Source: Aliiglaciecola sp. LCG003
GTDB lineage: Bacteria; Pseudomonadota; Gammaproteobacteria; Enterobacterales; Alteromonadaceae
Reading direction: 5' to 3'
NCBI RefSeq assembly: GCF_030316135.1
Contig: NZ_CP128185.1
Location: 3,100,001 to 3,164,000, forward strand
DNA: 64,000 nt
Shown piece by piece: positions 1 through 8,596 of this stretch. Made by a program: the position numbers and the translations under genes. Every line of letters begins with the position of its first letter. The first letter of the stretch is position 1. The notes beneath the pieces are model-generated. The model was given only the letters and a program-made list of their open reading frames with translations. It made no database searches and was not told the DNA's origin.

Positions 1-492
1 TTTATAGACAAAAATCCTACAAATTTCATTCATATAGCTTTGATTAAAGCACTCTTCCCAAACGCAAAAATAATCGCTTTGTTGCGCGACCCGTTAGACA
101 ATGTGTTGAGTGTATATAAACAACACTTTAGCAAAGGCAACGACTTTAGCTACCAGTTAGGCCACATCGTAGATTATACCGCTGGATATATTTCCCTATT
201 GAAACACTGGAAAGCTGTTTATGGTGATCAGATATACCACTTAAGTTACCAATCATTAGTTACTTCTCCCGAGCAGAGCATACGTAACCTTTTAGATTTT
301 TGTGGGGTAGATTTCCAACCACAATGTCTCGAATTTCATACTTCCGACAGACCTGTTCTTACCCCAAGTGTGAGTCAGGTTAGGCAGCCGATCACCACGA
401 AAGCATTGGGAAGTGGCAAAATGTACCGTCCTTACATTTCTGACTTTGAGCGCAGAATCGAGCAATTAACCAACAAAATGGCAAGTTTATAA
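1..492 (+). CDS. Sulfotransferase family protein, C-terminal part (cut by window edge)
   Basis: The reading frame is open to base 1, so the true start lies outside the window; the visible codons begin FIDKNPTNFIHIA and continue without a stop to 492. The sequence resembles the C-terminal half of PAPS-dependent sulfotransferases of the TPR/tyrosylprotein-sulfotransferase-like group: a DKNPTNF segment, then ALFPNAKIIALLRDPLDNVLS, which fits the 3'-phosphate-binding strand and helix with conserved Arg-Asp-Pro. The N-terminal 5'-phosphosulfate loop is off the window. It converges on the SEC-C hydroxylase gene with only 26 bases between the stops. The substrate cannot be told; in this order such enzymes often lie near TonB-dependent receptors, as here. 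Confidence 0.82.
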   Translation, partial: FIDKNPTNFIHIALIKALFPNAKIIALLRDPLDNVLSVYKQHFSKGNDFSYQLGHIVDYTAGYISLLKHWKAVYGDQIYHLSYQSLVTSPEQSIRNLLDFCGVDFQPQCLEFHTSDRPVLTPSVSQVRQPITTKALGSGKMYRPYISDFERRIEQLTNKMASL

Positions 493-518
493 CCAATTTT
501 AAGCGATAAACTTGAGGG

Positions 519-1667
519 TTAACTCAGTTTGCCATGACATGCTTTAAACTTTAATTTTGAACCACAGTGACAAGGATCATTACGAGATATTGTTCGTTGC
601 GCTGTGGGCGTGGACGACCCACTTTTGCTAGCGGCAGTGACTGCAGATGGAGCTGTTTTTTGCACAGACTGCTGGGGATCTCTTGTGTTGTCTACCGATA
701 AAAAACTGTCTTTTACTTCGACATTTAAAGCAGGGTCAATAATGCAGTTTAAGAACATTCGCGTAGCTTGAGTACCATTTTGCAAACGCAGTTTTGTGTC
801 TAAATGCTTCACACTCTCAAAGGCGCGATGACGTAGTTGCTGATAATGTGCCCACCCCTGCTCTTGCATACCATATAAAGTCCATAAGCAGCGCCACTGA
901 TATCCAAAATCATTCACTTTGGAGACAAATTCATTTAGCGCTGTGGTGTCATTAGTAACGACACTTTGCACATCTCGCAATAAATCTCCGGCCAAGCCGT
1001 CGACTTCCCCTGGCGACATCACCAAAGGTACATTGAATTGCTCAGTTCTAATTTCGGCAACCTTATGCGCCTTATAATTAACTAATTTAGGCGATTGAAC
1101 CTTTTGCCTATCGGCTATCCATGGAACCGCACCGGTTCTAGTTTGCTGCCAAAACTCGGCAGAGCCACACACATCAATAACCAAATGAACCCGAAAATCT
1201 GAACTATCATTTTTAACCTGATGATATTTCCACGAATCAAATATCCATGCGTCCCCTGCTTGCATATGTAATTGGCGCTCACCGCAATGAAAGATCACTT
1301 CTGGCTGGGTAATGATTGGCACATGAATACGGACACGTTTATACCAATGATAATTAATATCAGAATGCACAGGGACTTGGCAACCAGCATCTAATCCCAT
1401 TAATCTTGAGCGTCCAACTACCTCGCCAAAACTAGCAATAACCTGGCGTAAATACAGACACTGGTCCAATATTTTGGTGCACGCCATCGCACCTTTGAAG
1501 TCATTATTCATCAATCCGCCACGAGAGACCAACGGTATAGAGTAATTACCTTGAAATCCTTCATGATGGGGTATCCATAGGTTCCGAGGTAAGGTTTGCA
1601 CTTCTTGTTGCAATCTTTCCACCTCAAACTTGTGTGGTAATTGGATAAACTCGTGTTCCAGTTTCAT
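519..1667 (-). CDS. Aspartyl/asparaginyl beta-hydroxylase-like protein with C-terminal SEC-C motif
   Basis: About 382 residues. The central part carries the double-stranded beta-helix pattern of the aspartyl/arginyl hydroxylase family (Fe(II)/2-oxoglutarate oxygenases): an HSD element near residue 101, a distal His in the segment WKYHQVKND near 149, and an Arg a little later that could bind 2-oxoglutarate. The last 22 residues form a SEC-C zinc motif (RNDPCHCGSK, then KACHG). The ATG at 1667 is preferred over an in-frame TTG six bases upstream because AAAGG sits at good distance from it. The gene follows a sulfotransferase with the same C-terminal motif, separated by about 70 bases. The substrate, small molecule or protein side chain, is unknown; protein modification is an inference. 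Confidence 0.8.
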   Translation of the reverse strand: MKLEHEFIQLPHKFEVERLQQEVQTLPRNLWIPHHEGFQGNYSIPLVSRGGLMNNDFKGAMACTKILDQCLYLRQVIASFGEVVGRSRLMGLDAGCQVPVHSDINYHWYKRVRIHVPIITQPEVIFHCGERQLHMQAGDAWIFDSWKYHQVKNDSSDFRVHLVIDVCGSAEFWQQTRTGAVPWIADRQKVQSPKLVNYKAHKVAEIRTEQFNVPLVMSPGEVDGLAGDLLRDVQSVVTNDTTALNEFVSKVNDFGYQWRCLWTLYGMQEQGWAHYQQLRHRAFESVKHLDTKLRLQNGTQATRMFLNCIIDPALNVEVKDSFLSVDNTRDPQQSVQKTAPSAVTAASKSGSSTPTAQRTISRNDPCHCGSKLKFKACHGKLS

Positions 1668-1736
1668 GTACAACCTTTGTGGGTATTCTTTGGCGCTACG
1701 GCTCTCGCTAGCCGGTGCGATACTATACTAACTTTA

Positions 1737-2771
1737 TTATGCTAACTGACCGTGACATTGTCGATACTTTTTACCCGAACCACAAGGACACGGGGCATTA
1801 CGTGATACACGTGCTTGAGGTGGTTGTGGCTGTTTAGCTGCTAGACTCGGCAAATCAGACACTACAGATAAATCAATGTTGTGATCAATAGTTTTATTGT
1901 TAGCGGCAACTAAGCCTTTATTTAACCTCTCTACCAGTTCACTGATACTCGACATATAAGGCAATATCTCAGCAGCATTGGCGTGCCATTTATCCGCTTT
2001 AGGCTGTGTGAGGGTATAACGTGACAGAGGTAAACCATTACTTAACATTGTTTGAGCTTCAGCTTTTAGCTGAGCGAATGCAAGAATAGCCTCAAGGCTT
2101 GCCTGAGGATTTGCTACCAAGTCTTGGTAGCCTAACATCATCTTGCGCTCACGCGGTATTTGCTCTAACCCTTCCAAAATGCTTTGATTGGCCTCTTTCC
2201 ATTGATAGCTGGCTACCTTTGCTAAAGACTCACCAATTAGACTTTGCCAATTATTCGGCAAAAACAAAGACCATCCCCCTTTCCAGCCCGGTAAGTCAGG
2301 ATAAGTGACAAAACGTCTCGAACGCCAGGCCTGCATGATACTGCTAATATTTTCACGAGGGTCACGAACCAAGAATACGAACTTTGCATCGGGAAATACT
2401 TTATTTAGAAAGCCTATGCGAAGGGCGTTTTTAGGTGTTTTTTCGAGTAAGCGAAAACTTTGCGACTTATCAAACAAGGGTTGTCCTTTAAAATCCCTTG
2501 ACGCTGCAATAAAGCGCGAACGTAAAGTTGCAATAATCTCTGGAGTCGCATCGATTTCATCCAGTCGATTGGAAACATATCCTCGGGCGACGGTACTAAG
2601 AGCAGGAATATGCTCGATTAACGCATGACTTTCCCCACCTATGGTGAACAGATCAGGGAGGCGCGATAAGGTTTCAAACAGTAACGTGCTACCCGCTCTT
2701 GGCGCAGATAGTATGATAATCGGGGCGTTGATACTTTGACTAATTTTTTTGCCCTCGAAGCACTTTGGCAA
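1737..2771 (-). CDS. Sulfotransferase with C-terminal SEC-C motif
   Basis: The N-terminus reads PIIILSAPRAGSTLLFETL, the PAPS 5'-phosphosulfate loop of the sulfotransferase fold, and the 3'-phosphate site follows at KFVFLVRDPRENISS. The last 24 residues are a SEC-C zinc motif (RNAPCPCGSGKKY, then QCHG), very like that ending the next gene. The start is uncertain: the longest frame opens with TTG at 2771, inside the upstream methyltransferase and without a Shine-Dalgarno. A GAGGG stands 7 bases before an ATT codon at 2745 that overlaps the methyltransferase stop, so a rare AUU start is possible. It is probably cotranscribed with the upstream methyltransferase and TonB receptor. The acceptor substrate is unknown. 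Confidence 0.83.
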   Translation of the reverse strand: MPKCFEGKKISQSINAPIIILSAPRAGSTLLFETLSRLPDLFTIGGESHALIEHIPALSTVARGYVSNRLDEIDATPEIIATLRSRFIAASRDFKGQPLFDKSQSFRLLEKTPKNALRIGFLNKVFPDAKFVFLVRDPRENISSIMQAWRSRRFVTYPDLPGWKGGWSLFLPNNWQSLIGESLAKVASYQWKEANQSILEGLEQIPRERKMMLGYQDLVANPQASLEAILAFAQLKAEAQTMLSNGLPLSRYTLTQPKADKWHANAAEILPYMSSISELVERLNKGLVAANNKTIDHNIDLSVVSDLPSLAAKQPQPPQARVSRNAPCPCGSGKKYRQCHGQLA

Positions 2772-3645
2772 TAGCTATATTATTTTCCTTAAGCATGTAA
2801 TCTTGCTCAATAATTAGATTTAGCGACTGCAAGGTGTCTAATACTGCTTCATAGCGCTGTTGGGTTAATGCTGCAGCGACTAGATCTGATAATCGAATTA
2901 TCTGACCTTTCAGTTCACGAGTAAATAACTTTAATTTTTCCTTTCTCTGCGTATATGTTAGCGTTGGAGACATAATATGCTTCAAAAATGCAGGAAAATC
3001 TGTCCCTAGAAGACCACCATGATTGCCATTCGCTAGTTGGGTGATTGCTTCATTTAACGATATACGACAATTTTCAGTATGTACCGATCTTTGGTCATTT
3101 TTTGCAAGTGCATTTATGAGCTTTCGCAATTGGAACAAGACACCGTTTTCTGCATTTAAACCAATTGCTGCATTAAGAATATCCGCATTTGGTTTTACTA
3201 TTGAAGAATTTACCTCGTGCATAACTAATTGGAATTGTCCATCAGGTTTCATCACTCTGACTAATTCAGGTAGTGCTAGGGACAGATTTGCATATTCAAT
3301 ACCAAATTGAGAAATAACTACATCAAAATATTGATTTTCAAAAGGTAAATTTTGGGCGTTTACCTTTTGCTTAAAATGGACATTTTCAGCATTATCGAGG
3401 CTATCAGGAATAGTCAGTTCGGCACTATCCACACCTACTAACTGGAAATTTTTATTGCTTTGTATAGCTATGTCTAATAAGGCGCCATTGCCAGTACCAA
3501 TATCTAAAATTCGACTACCTGAATCTAGCTGAGCAAAAAAGTCAGTCCAAACCTGTTGCAAACTACCAACGTAGTTTCCAGCGATCTCTTGGCCAAAAGA
3601 AGTGAGGTGTCCTTGTTGCCAGTACTGGGTCCAATAATCACTCAT
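2740..3645 (-). CDS. Class I SAM-dependent methyltransferase
   Basis: The Rossmann methyltransferase signature is clear: ILDIGTGNGALL (motif I, SAM binding) near residue 45, then LVGVDSAELTI, an FENQYFDVVISQFGIEY segment (motif II/III) and MKPDGQFQLVMHE (post-motif). The frame is open to 3696, but that start lies inside the receptor's terminator hairpin; the ATG at 3645 has GGAG 11 bases upstream and gives MSDYWTQYWQQGHLTSFG, a usual opening for this family, about 301 residues. It follows a TonB receptor and overlaps the SEC-C sulfotransferase gene. The substrate is unknown. Within the set it could add a methyl group to the same molecule that the sulfotransferase and hydroxylase act on (inference). 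Confidence 0.85.
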   Translation of the reverse strand: MSDYWTQYWQQGHLTSFGQEIAGNYVGSLQQVWTDFFAQLDSGSRILDIGTGNGALLDIAIQSNKNFQLVGVDSAELTIPDSLDNAENVHFKQKVNAQNLPFENQYFDVVISQFGIEYANLSLALPELVRVMKPDGQFQLVMHEVNSSIVKPNADILNAAIGLNAENGVLFQLRKLINALAKNDQRSVHTENCRISLNEAITQLANGNHGGLLGTDFPAFLKHIMSPTLTYTQRKEKLKLFTRELKGQIIRLSDLVAAALTQQRYEAVLDTLQSLNLIIEQDYMLKENNIAIAKVLRGQKN

Positions 3646-3681
3646 TACCTGTAATACTCCGATTAAAAAAAGGTGAAAAAA

Positions 3682-3703
3682 AAGGCCGATTCGCATCGGC
3701 CTT
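3682..3703 (-). terminator. Intrinsic terminator after the TonB receptor gene
   Basis: A perfect 9-bp stem (AAGGCCGAT with ATCGGCCTT) with a 4-base loop is followed on the minus strand by a run of eight T. It lies between the receptor stop and the methyltransferase start, so the downstream enzymes may have lower expression by read-through or their own promoter. Confidence 0.85.
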
Positions 3704-3735
3704 TTTGTTGTTACGTTAACAACTTATCGTAATAA

Positions 3736-6357
3736 TTAGAAACTAATTTGATAGTTTACACGGTAATCACGACCGAAGTTGTTGTATAGATCTTGGTTAG
3801 TCCACTGACCTGAAGAGTTCAATACTGGATCTTCATCAGTCAGGTTGTTAACTGTTAGTGTAAGCGCACCGTACTCACCTGCATTATACGTGTAGGTTAG
3901 GTTGTGGATTACCCAGCTACCTAACTTACCTGTACCTGGGCCAGAACCCGCATCAGTACTATCAGTGTAAGTCGTGTTCCAAGCTACTAAATGATCTTCC
4001 ATAGACCAAGATAGAGTCGCTACAGACTTAAGTTCAGGCTGACCAGCCCAACCTTTAGTATCAGTAATGACACCACCAATTTCTTGGTCGTAAGCAAGTA
4101 CGAAGCTGTTCACGTTGTTAAAACGGAAGTCACCAAACTCTGTTTCTACCATACCAGTGAAGGTTAAATCGATACCTTCAATTTCGAAACCAATACCGTT
4201 GAAATAACCAGTACCCGCTTCTACGATTGCGCCAGAAGCAGCACGGACCAAGTAGAAAGTTTCATCAGACGTATCAGTACCAGGAGCCAGCGCAGTTAGA
4301 AGACCTGCAGCTTCGTCGTTCAACAATGATTGAACAGTTTTGGCTTGGATTACGTTGTCAATAGCTAAGTTGAAGTAGTCAAGCTTTACGCCAAACTCTT
4401 CTGTGATATCCCATACAACACCAAAGTTCACATAATCAGATGTTTCTGGACCTAAGCCAGAATTTGATTTGTAGTAAGTGTCATATTGACGCTCAGGACA
4501 ATCTTCTGCAGCAACACCATTACCAGCACACTGTGCGTAATCGGTAGCAGCTTCAGCAGAGAATGTAGTTGCAGCGTTCAATTCATCCAAGCCTGGTGCA
4601 CGGAATGACTCAGAGTAAGATGCACGTAGCACGATACCATCAGCAACTTCCCAACGAGCTTTAACAGAAGGAGCAACGTTATCACCGAAATCAGAATAGT
4701 CATCGTAACGAACCGCTACGTTAACTTCTAGATTGTCAAGTACAGGAAGAGCAGCTTCGTAGAAGAATGATGTGATATCACGCTCACCCGCAGCACTGTT
4801 ACCTGCAGAACCACCTACTAGACCAGCTTCAGACTGACCGTCATAAGTATCTGCATAAGTTTGCTCCATGAACTCAGCACCAAAGTAATGCGCAACCGCA
4901 CCACCGTCTAGTTCAAACATATCGAAACCGATACCAGCATAGTAATGGTTAAGATTAGACTTAGAATCTTGCAAAGTTGTTGCCTTCATATTTGCAACAC
5001 CTTCGTCAGTACCAAGATCGATATCATTAGCTTCGTTATATGCTAAACCACCGTAGCTTAAGTAATACTGACCAACTGATTTGTTATCAGCAACGTTATT
5101 ATGGAAATAAATTTCCCAAGAAGCATCTTTCCAATCAAGGTTACCTTTGAAACCAGTAGTATAATCTTGGTTATAATCGTCAACGTTGCCGTCACGAGTA
5201 CCAATACCAACCCAGCGGAACAGACCGTAAGCACCATCAACCCCATGAGGGTTATGAGGGTTATCAGCTGTCATATTTTGCCAAGCAGCAGCAGGAGGAG
5301 CATAACGACCAAATGAGCTGTTTTGTACGAACATAGCTTGTCCGAACCATTCAATGTCATCAGCAACTTCATAGTTAGCATTCACATAAAGCGTATTACG
5401 ATCGATAGATGCAGTATTGTAAGACACGTTCGCGTAAGCATACATACAGTAAGTAGAACCAGCACCCCAGTCTTGATCAGCACGTACTTCTTGGAAAGTG
5501 TTAGAACCATATTCAGCAGTCAAGTCACCACACAATGGAGATGCTGTCGCCGTCCCGAAATCAGGAGTCAGTACAGTTGCACCGAAATAAGACCAACCAG
5601 ATGTTTCTTGATAAGCTTGGATTACACCATCGCCATCGAAATCAGTCATGCTAGCAGCAGTATATGGACGTGCACCGTCAGAAATACCTTTACGCTCTTG
5701 ATGATCGAATGCGAAGGTAATGTTACCTTTATCGTTAGACACACCGCCTACAATAGAGAATTCTTTAGATGTAGTACCTTCGTCTTGGTCACGATGTCCA
5801 GCACCGATGTTAAATGTAAGACCTTCGTAATCTTCTTTAAGGATAACGTTAACAACACCAGCCATTGCGTCAGAACCATATACCGCAGAAGCACCTTCAG
5901 TCATGATGTCGATACGTTCAACAGCAGCAAAAGGAATAGCATTAAGGTTAGCAGATGCACCACCTAGTGTAGGTGAACCTGGGAAACGACGGCCGTTCAA
6001 CAATACCAACGTACGACGTGAACCAGCACCACGTAGGTTAATAGTTGCTTGAGATTGAGCTGAACTACCAGAACGTTCAGAGAACGAACCGAAAGAGTTC
6101 AAAGAGCTGCTACGTAATGCATCAGCAACAGTAAAGTCACCTTCCATTTTGATATCAGCAGCTGTGATGGAGATTACAGGTGAAGCCCCTTCAAGGTCAG
6201 TACGTTGGATACGTGAACCTGTAACTGAAATTTTCTCAACTGAACTAGCACCTTCTTCTTGAGCGATGACAGAAGTTGAAGCAACCATAGCTGTTGACGC
6301 AGCGCCAAAAGCCATAGCTAGGCGAACTGATTTCGCCAACTTGGAATTTGTAAACAT
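3736..6357 (-). CDS. TonB-dependent outer-membrane receptor
   Basis: 873 residues, the usual size for the large Alteromonadales receptors. A Sec signal peptide is clear (residues 1-32, likely cut after STSVIA). It is followed by a TonB-box-like EKISVTGSRI, a plug domain of about residues 50-170 with the conserved INLRGAGSRRTLVLLNGRR and a VERIDIMTEGASAVYGSDA segment, and a 22-strand barrel ending in a C-terminal aromatic (YQISF). Two cysteine pairs in loops probably form disulphides. The ATG has GGGAG upstream. The plug sequence resembles receptors used for peptides or sugars, but the ligand cannot be read. Three modification enzymes follow on the same strand. Confidence 0.93.
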   Translation of the reverse strand: MFTNSKLAKSVRLAMAFGAASTAMVASTSVIAQEEGASSVEKISVTGSRIQRTDLEGASPVISITAADIKMEGDFTVADALRSSSLNSFGSFSERSGSSAQSQATINLRGAGSRRTLVLLNGRRFPGSPTLGGASANLNAIPFAAVERIDIMTEGASAVYGSDAMAGVVNVILKEDYEGLTFNIGAGHRDQDEGTTSKEFSIVGGVSNDKGNITFAFDHQERKGISDGARPYTAASMTDFDGDGVIQAYQETSGWSYFGATVLTPDFGTATASPLCGDLTAEYGSNTFQEVRADQDWGAGSTYCMYAYANVSYNTASIDRNTLYVNANYEVADDIEWFGQAMFVQNSSFGRYAPPAAAWQNMTADNPHNPHGVDGAYGLFRWVGIGTRDGNVDDYNQDYTTGFKGNLDWKDASWEIYFHNNVADNKSVGQYYLSYGGLAYNEANDIDLGTDEGVANMKATTLQDSKSNLNHYYAGIGFDMFELDGGAVAHYFGAEFMEQTYADTYDGQSEAGLVGGSAGNSAAGERDITSFFYEAALPVLDNLEVNVAVRYDDYSDFGDNVAPSVKARWEVADGIVLRASYSESFRAPGLDELNAATTFSAEAATDYAQCAGNGVAAEDCPERQYDTYYKSNSGLGPETSDYVNFGVVWDITEEFGVKLDYFNLAIDNVIQAKTVQSLLNDEAAGLLTALAPGTDTSDETFYLVRAASGAIVEAGTGYFNGIGFEIEGIDLTFTGMVETEFGDFRFNNVNSFVLAYDQEIGGVITDTKGWAGQPELKSVATLSWSMEDHLVAWNTTYTDSTDAGSGPGTGKLGSWVIHNLTYTYNAGEYGALTLTVNNLTDEDPVLNSSGQWTNQDLYNNFGRDYRVNYQISF

Positions 6358-6883
6358 GTATGTCTCCCTGGACCACTATTTAATAGTGTGAGTTTTTGCC
6401 GCTTATGCGACTTTTTATTAGTAAGGTAGTGAACCTCGCGACAGATAATAAACACATCATGAGGGGTTGGTCAACTGGTTGTATCAGCCTATTTACGGAA
6501 AGTTCAAATTATTTTCAGTCAATTTTCACATCACTAGTAAGCAAATGTTTACGTCTTCAAACTGCAATTATAAATTCAGTGTATTTTTATAACCGTTTTT
6601 TATGATAATTAAGCACAGATGCGGACCAAGGCAACTATTTGAAGTGAAAAATAGTCTTGTTTTGTAGCTCATGTTTATCGGACAGGCCTAACATAGCTTT
6701 CAACCACTGCGCAATCTGCCAAACCCTATTACAATCAACAACTTAAGTAAATCGTGAAATTTTTCTTTAACCGTTTATTCTGGCTAAAGAGATTAAAACC
6801 TTATGTTAGAAGCTATATCAATCTTGGTAATTTGATGTGATTACACTAAGCTATTGCTTTAACACTCATTTAAGAACTGAACT
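6358..6883. other. 526-base AT-rich intergenic region, TonB receptor / comFB-like gene
   Basis: This carries the promoters of two divergent genes. Near the receptor start is a 15-base palindromic hairpin at 6374-6388 (6-bp stem), which would lie in the 5' leader. A loose inverted repeat GTAAGCAAATGTTTAC is at 6537-6552. No convincing -35/-10 pair could be fixed. An open frame at 6396-6605 on the plus strand has no ribosome site or recognisable composition and was not called. Confidence 0.5.
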
Positions 6884-7147
6884 ATGAAGTTAGACGATGA
6901 TATCCACAATTATTACGAACATTTAATTTTAGAGCGAATTGCTGAACTTGGTTTAAACAAAAATAAAAGTAATGATTACATTGCAGACTTATGTTGTTTA
7001 GCACTTAACCAAGTACCGCCACGCTATATTCGCTATGAAGTAGATATGTCGTTTTATCTACCGCAAAGTGAGCGCCAGCAGATGGAAATGAATGTTACTA
7101 ATGCGGTTAACAAAGCAATAGAATTCTTGGATGAAGAAAAAAAATAG
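6884..7147 (+). CDS. ComFB-like late competence development family protein
   Basis: A small 87-residue protein. The segment LCCLALNQVPPRYIRYEVDM is the hallmark of the ComFB family, named after the comF operon of Bacillus subtilis; a tight turn NQVPPRYIRY is the most conserved part. It has no signal peptide or membrane segment. In other bacteria some ComFB-domain proteins bind cyclic dinucleotides, but there is no direct evidence for that here. It stands alone, diverging from the TonB receptor and ending 18 bases before the 3' end of the convergent SRP RNA. The role in this organism is unknown. Confidence 0.78.
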   Translation: MKLDDDIHNYYEHLILERIAELGLNKNKSNDYIADLCCLALNQVPPRYIRYEVDMSFYLPQSERQQMEMNVTNAVNKAIEFLDEEKK

Positions 7148-7164
7148 ATTAATGGGGGGAGATT

Positions 7165-7276
7165 GGGTGGCGGTCCCCCAGCCACATTTCGGCACATGAG
7201 TCGTCTGCTGCGGCTGCTCCCTTCCAGGCCTGACCGGGTTCACAGAGTATCATTGCGAAAGGACCAGAGGACCACC
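7165..7276 (-). ncRNA. ffs: 4.5S signal recognition particle RNA
   Basis: The minus strand holds the diagnostic SRP domain IV core: CAGGCC, GGAAGGGAGCAGCC and GCAGACGA in the usual order, which form the asymmetric and symmetric loops bound by Ffh and the GGAA-type tetraloop. The ends pair (GGTGGTCC with GGACCGCC), giving one long hairpin of about 112 bases, the size of the gammaproteobacterial RNA. It acts with Ffh and FtsY to target inner-membrane proteins. A C-rich stretch and a run of eight T follow at 7139-7146, inside the end of the convergent gene. The exact ends are estimated to a few bases. Confidence 0.95.
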
Positions 7277-7333
7277 ATTGAAACTCGATAACGATTGAAA
7301 TTTGAGCCGTTAGGCTTTACTAAATCGGCGCGC

Positions 7334-7362
7334 ATTATGACCAAATCAAAACTATTATGCAA
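7334..7362 (-). promoter_or_regulatory. Sigma-70 promoter of the 4.5S RNA gene
   Basis: TTGCAT and CATAAT are separated by exactly 17 bases and followed by a GC-rich discriminator GCGCGCC, as in stringently controlled stable-RNA promoters. Transcription would start near 7326, giving a leader of about 50 bases that must be trimmed, as RNase P does for the E. coli precursor. The -35 lies within the terminator-like hairpin of the upstream gene. Confidence 0.7.
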
Positions 7363-7391
7363 GCAGCAAATCCATCGGTTTTGCTGCTTGC
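7359..7391 (-). terminator. Strong hairpin after the amino-acid dehydrogenase gene
   Basis: A 12-bp perfect stem (GCAAGCAGCAAA with TTTGCTGCTTGC) and 9-base loop lie 25 bases beyond the dehydrogenase stop. No long T run follows on the minus strand, so termination may be partial or Rho-assisted. The hairpin shares bases with the -35 of the 4.5S RNA promoter. Confidence 0.6.
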
Positions 7392-7415
7392 CAGCAATTT
7401 TTGCTTATCTGTTAT

Positions 7416-8468
7416 TTATTCGGTTAAAAAGCGTTCTTCGGCAATACTATTTGAAACCACATTAGTAGGTTGTTGGTTTTGCTCTGAACGGGTATAGATT
7501 TCTAGTAATGTATCGGCTATGCCTTCGATGTGGGCTCGCATGGCTTCTGCAGTACTTAGCATGCGCTGATGATATATATCAATAACACCACCCGCATTGA
7601 TGACATAATCAGGTGCGTAGAGCACGCCTTTTTGGCGTAGTACTTCACCTAACGACTCTTCGGCTAACTGATTATTGGCAGCACCTGCTATGACTTTTGC
7701 AGAGATGCGCTCAATAGTATTATGATTAATAGACGCGCCCATGGCACAAGGCGCATAAACATCTACTTCCGCATCGAAAATATCACGAGGGGCGACGGCA
7801 ACGGCGCCAAACTCTTCTACCGCACGAGCGATACTGTCTTCATAAATATCAGTCACAAATAATTTAGCACCGTGCTCGTGGAGGTGCTTAGCTAACCGAT
7901 ACCCCACATGTCCCAAGCCTTGAACAGCCACGCGAACGCCTTTCAAGTCTGTTTTTAAAGCATATTCAACACTCGCTTTTAGACCAGTAAAGACGCCAAA
8001 TGCGGTTGATGGTGCTGGATTACCATCCGCTTCACCACCATCATAACGGTATTTGGCGCTCACCCCGGATATATGTTGGGTGCTCTCGCCCATTAATTTG
8101 ATGTCACTAACGGCAATACCTGAATCTTCGGCTGTGATATAACGACCACCCATTTGTTCAACAAAGCGCCCCATCGCTCTCATCATTTCTGGGCTTTTGT
8201 GCTTTCGAGGATCACCTAGGATAACGGCTTTCCCACCGCCAAGTTTGAGCTGAGCCATTGCCGCCTTATAGGTCATGCCACGAGACAAGCGAAGAACATC
8301 ATTTAACGCTTCTGCGCTATCGGCGTAAGGCCACATTCTGCAACCCCCTAACGATGGACCTAAATTAGTGTTGTGCACTGCAATGATTGCTTGCAAGCCA
8401 GTTTGCTTGTCGGAAAAAAAAGCAACCTGCTCATGGTTATCAAACTCTTTGTGGTCAAACACTGACAT
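7416..8468 (-). CDS. Leu/Phe/Val-type amino-acid dehydrogenase
   Basis: 350 residues of the Glu/Leu/Phe/Val dehydrogenase superfamily, catalysing NAD-dependent oxidative deamination. Lys68 (RGMTYKAAMA) and Lys80 (KLGGGKAVI) fall at the numbers known for leucine dehydrogenase substrate-binding and catalytic lysines. The Rossmann dinucleotide loop is VAVQGLGHVGYRLA near residue 185. Gly-Gly at 41-42 (LGPSLGGCRMW) matches the substrate pocket of Leu/Phe enzymes rather than glutamate enzymes. It diverges from an Lrp/AsnC regulator and lies near the phenylalanine/tyrosine degradation genes, so branched-chain or aromatic amino acids are likely substrates. The exact substrate cannot be read. Confidence 0.88.
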   Translation of the reverse strand: MSVFDHKEFDNHEQVAFFSDKQTGLQAIIAVHNTNLGPSLGGCRMWPYADSAEALNDVLRLSRGMTYKAAMAQLKLGGGKAVILGDPRKHKSPEMMRAMGRFVEQMGGRYITAEDSGIAVSDIKLMGESTQHISGVSAKYRYDGGEADGNPAPSTAFGVFTGLKASVEYALKTDLKGVRVAVQGLGHVGYRLAKHLHEHGAKLFVTDIYEDSIARAVEEFGAVAVAPRDIFDAEVDVYAPCAMGASINHNTIERISAKVIAGAANNQLAEESLGEVLRQKGVLYAPDYVINAGGVIDIYHQRMLSTAEAMRAHIEGIADTLLEIYTRSEQNQQPTNVVSNSIAEERFLTE

Positions 8469-8551
8469 CGCTATACCCTATTATTATATGTGGTTATTTT
8501 CGCTCAATATTAGCCTATAGCTGAGAGGATAAACCTTGCAATGTTTTCGAA

Positions 8552-8565
8552 TGTTCGCCCGAACA
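8552..8565. promoter_or_regulatory. Inverted repeat in the ldh-lrp intergenic region
   Basis: TGTTCG-CC-CGAACA is a perfect 6-bp inverted repeat with a 2-base centre. It lies 84 bases upstream of the dehydrogenase start and could be a regulator site; the protein that binds it is not known. Confidence 0.4.
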
Positions 8566-8596
8566 CGCAACTTCGTAACGATTGCGTTCCAACAAA

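Noticed and set aside
5323-5967. 214-codon open frame on the plus strand opposite the TonB receptor gene
   Set aside because: It lies wholly antisense to a well-supported receptor; its composition (Ser/Thr/Arg/Val-rich, no motifs) is that of a shadow frame, with no ribosome site.
6396-6605. 69-codon open frame in the receptor upstream region
   Set aside because: No Shine-Dalgarno, no recognised motif, and it starts in the receptor leader; more likely chance.
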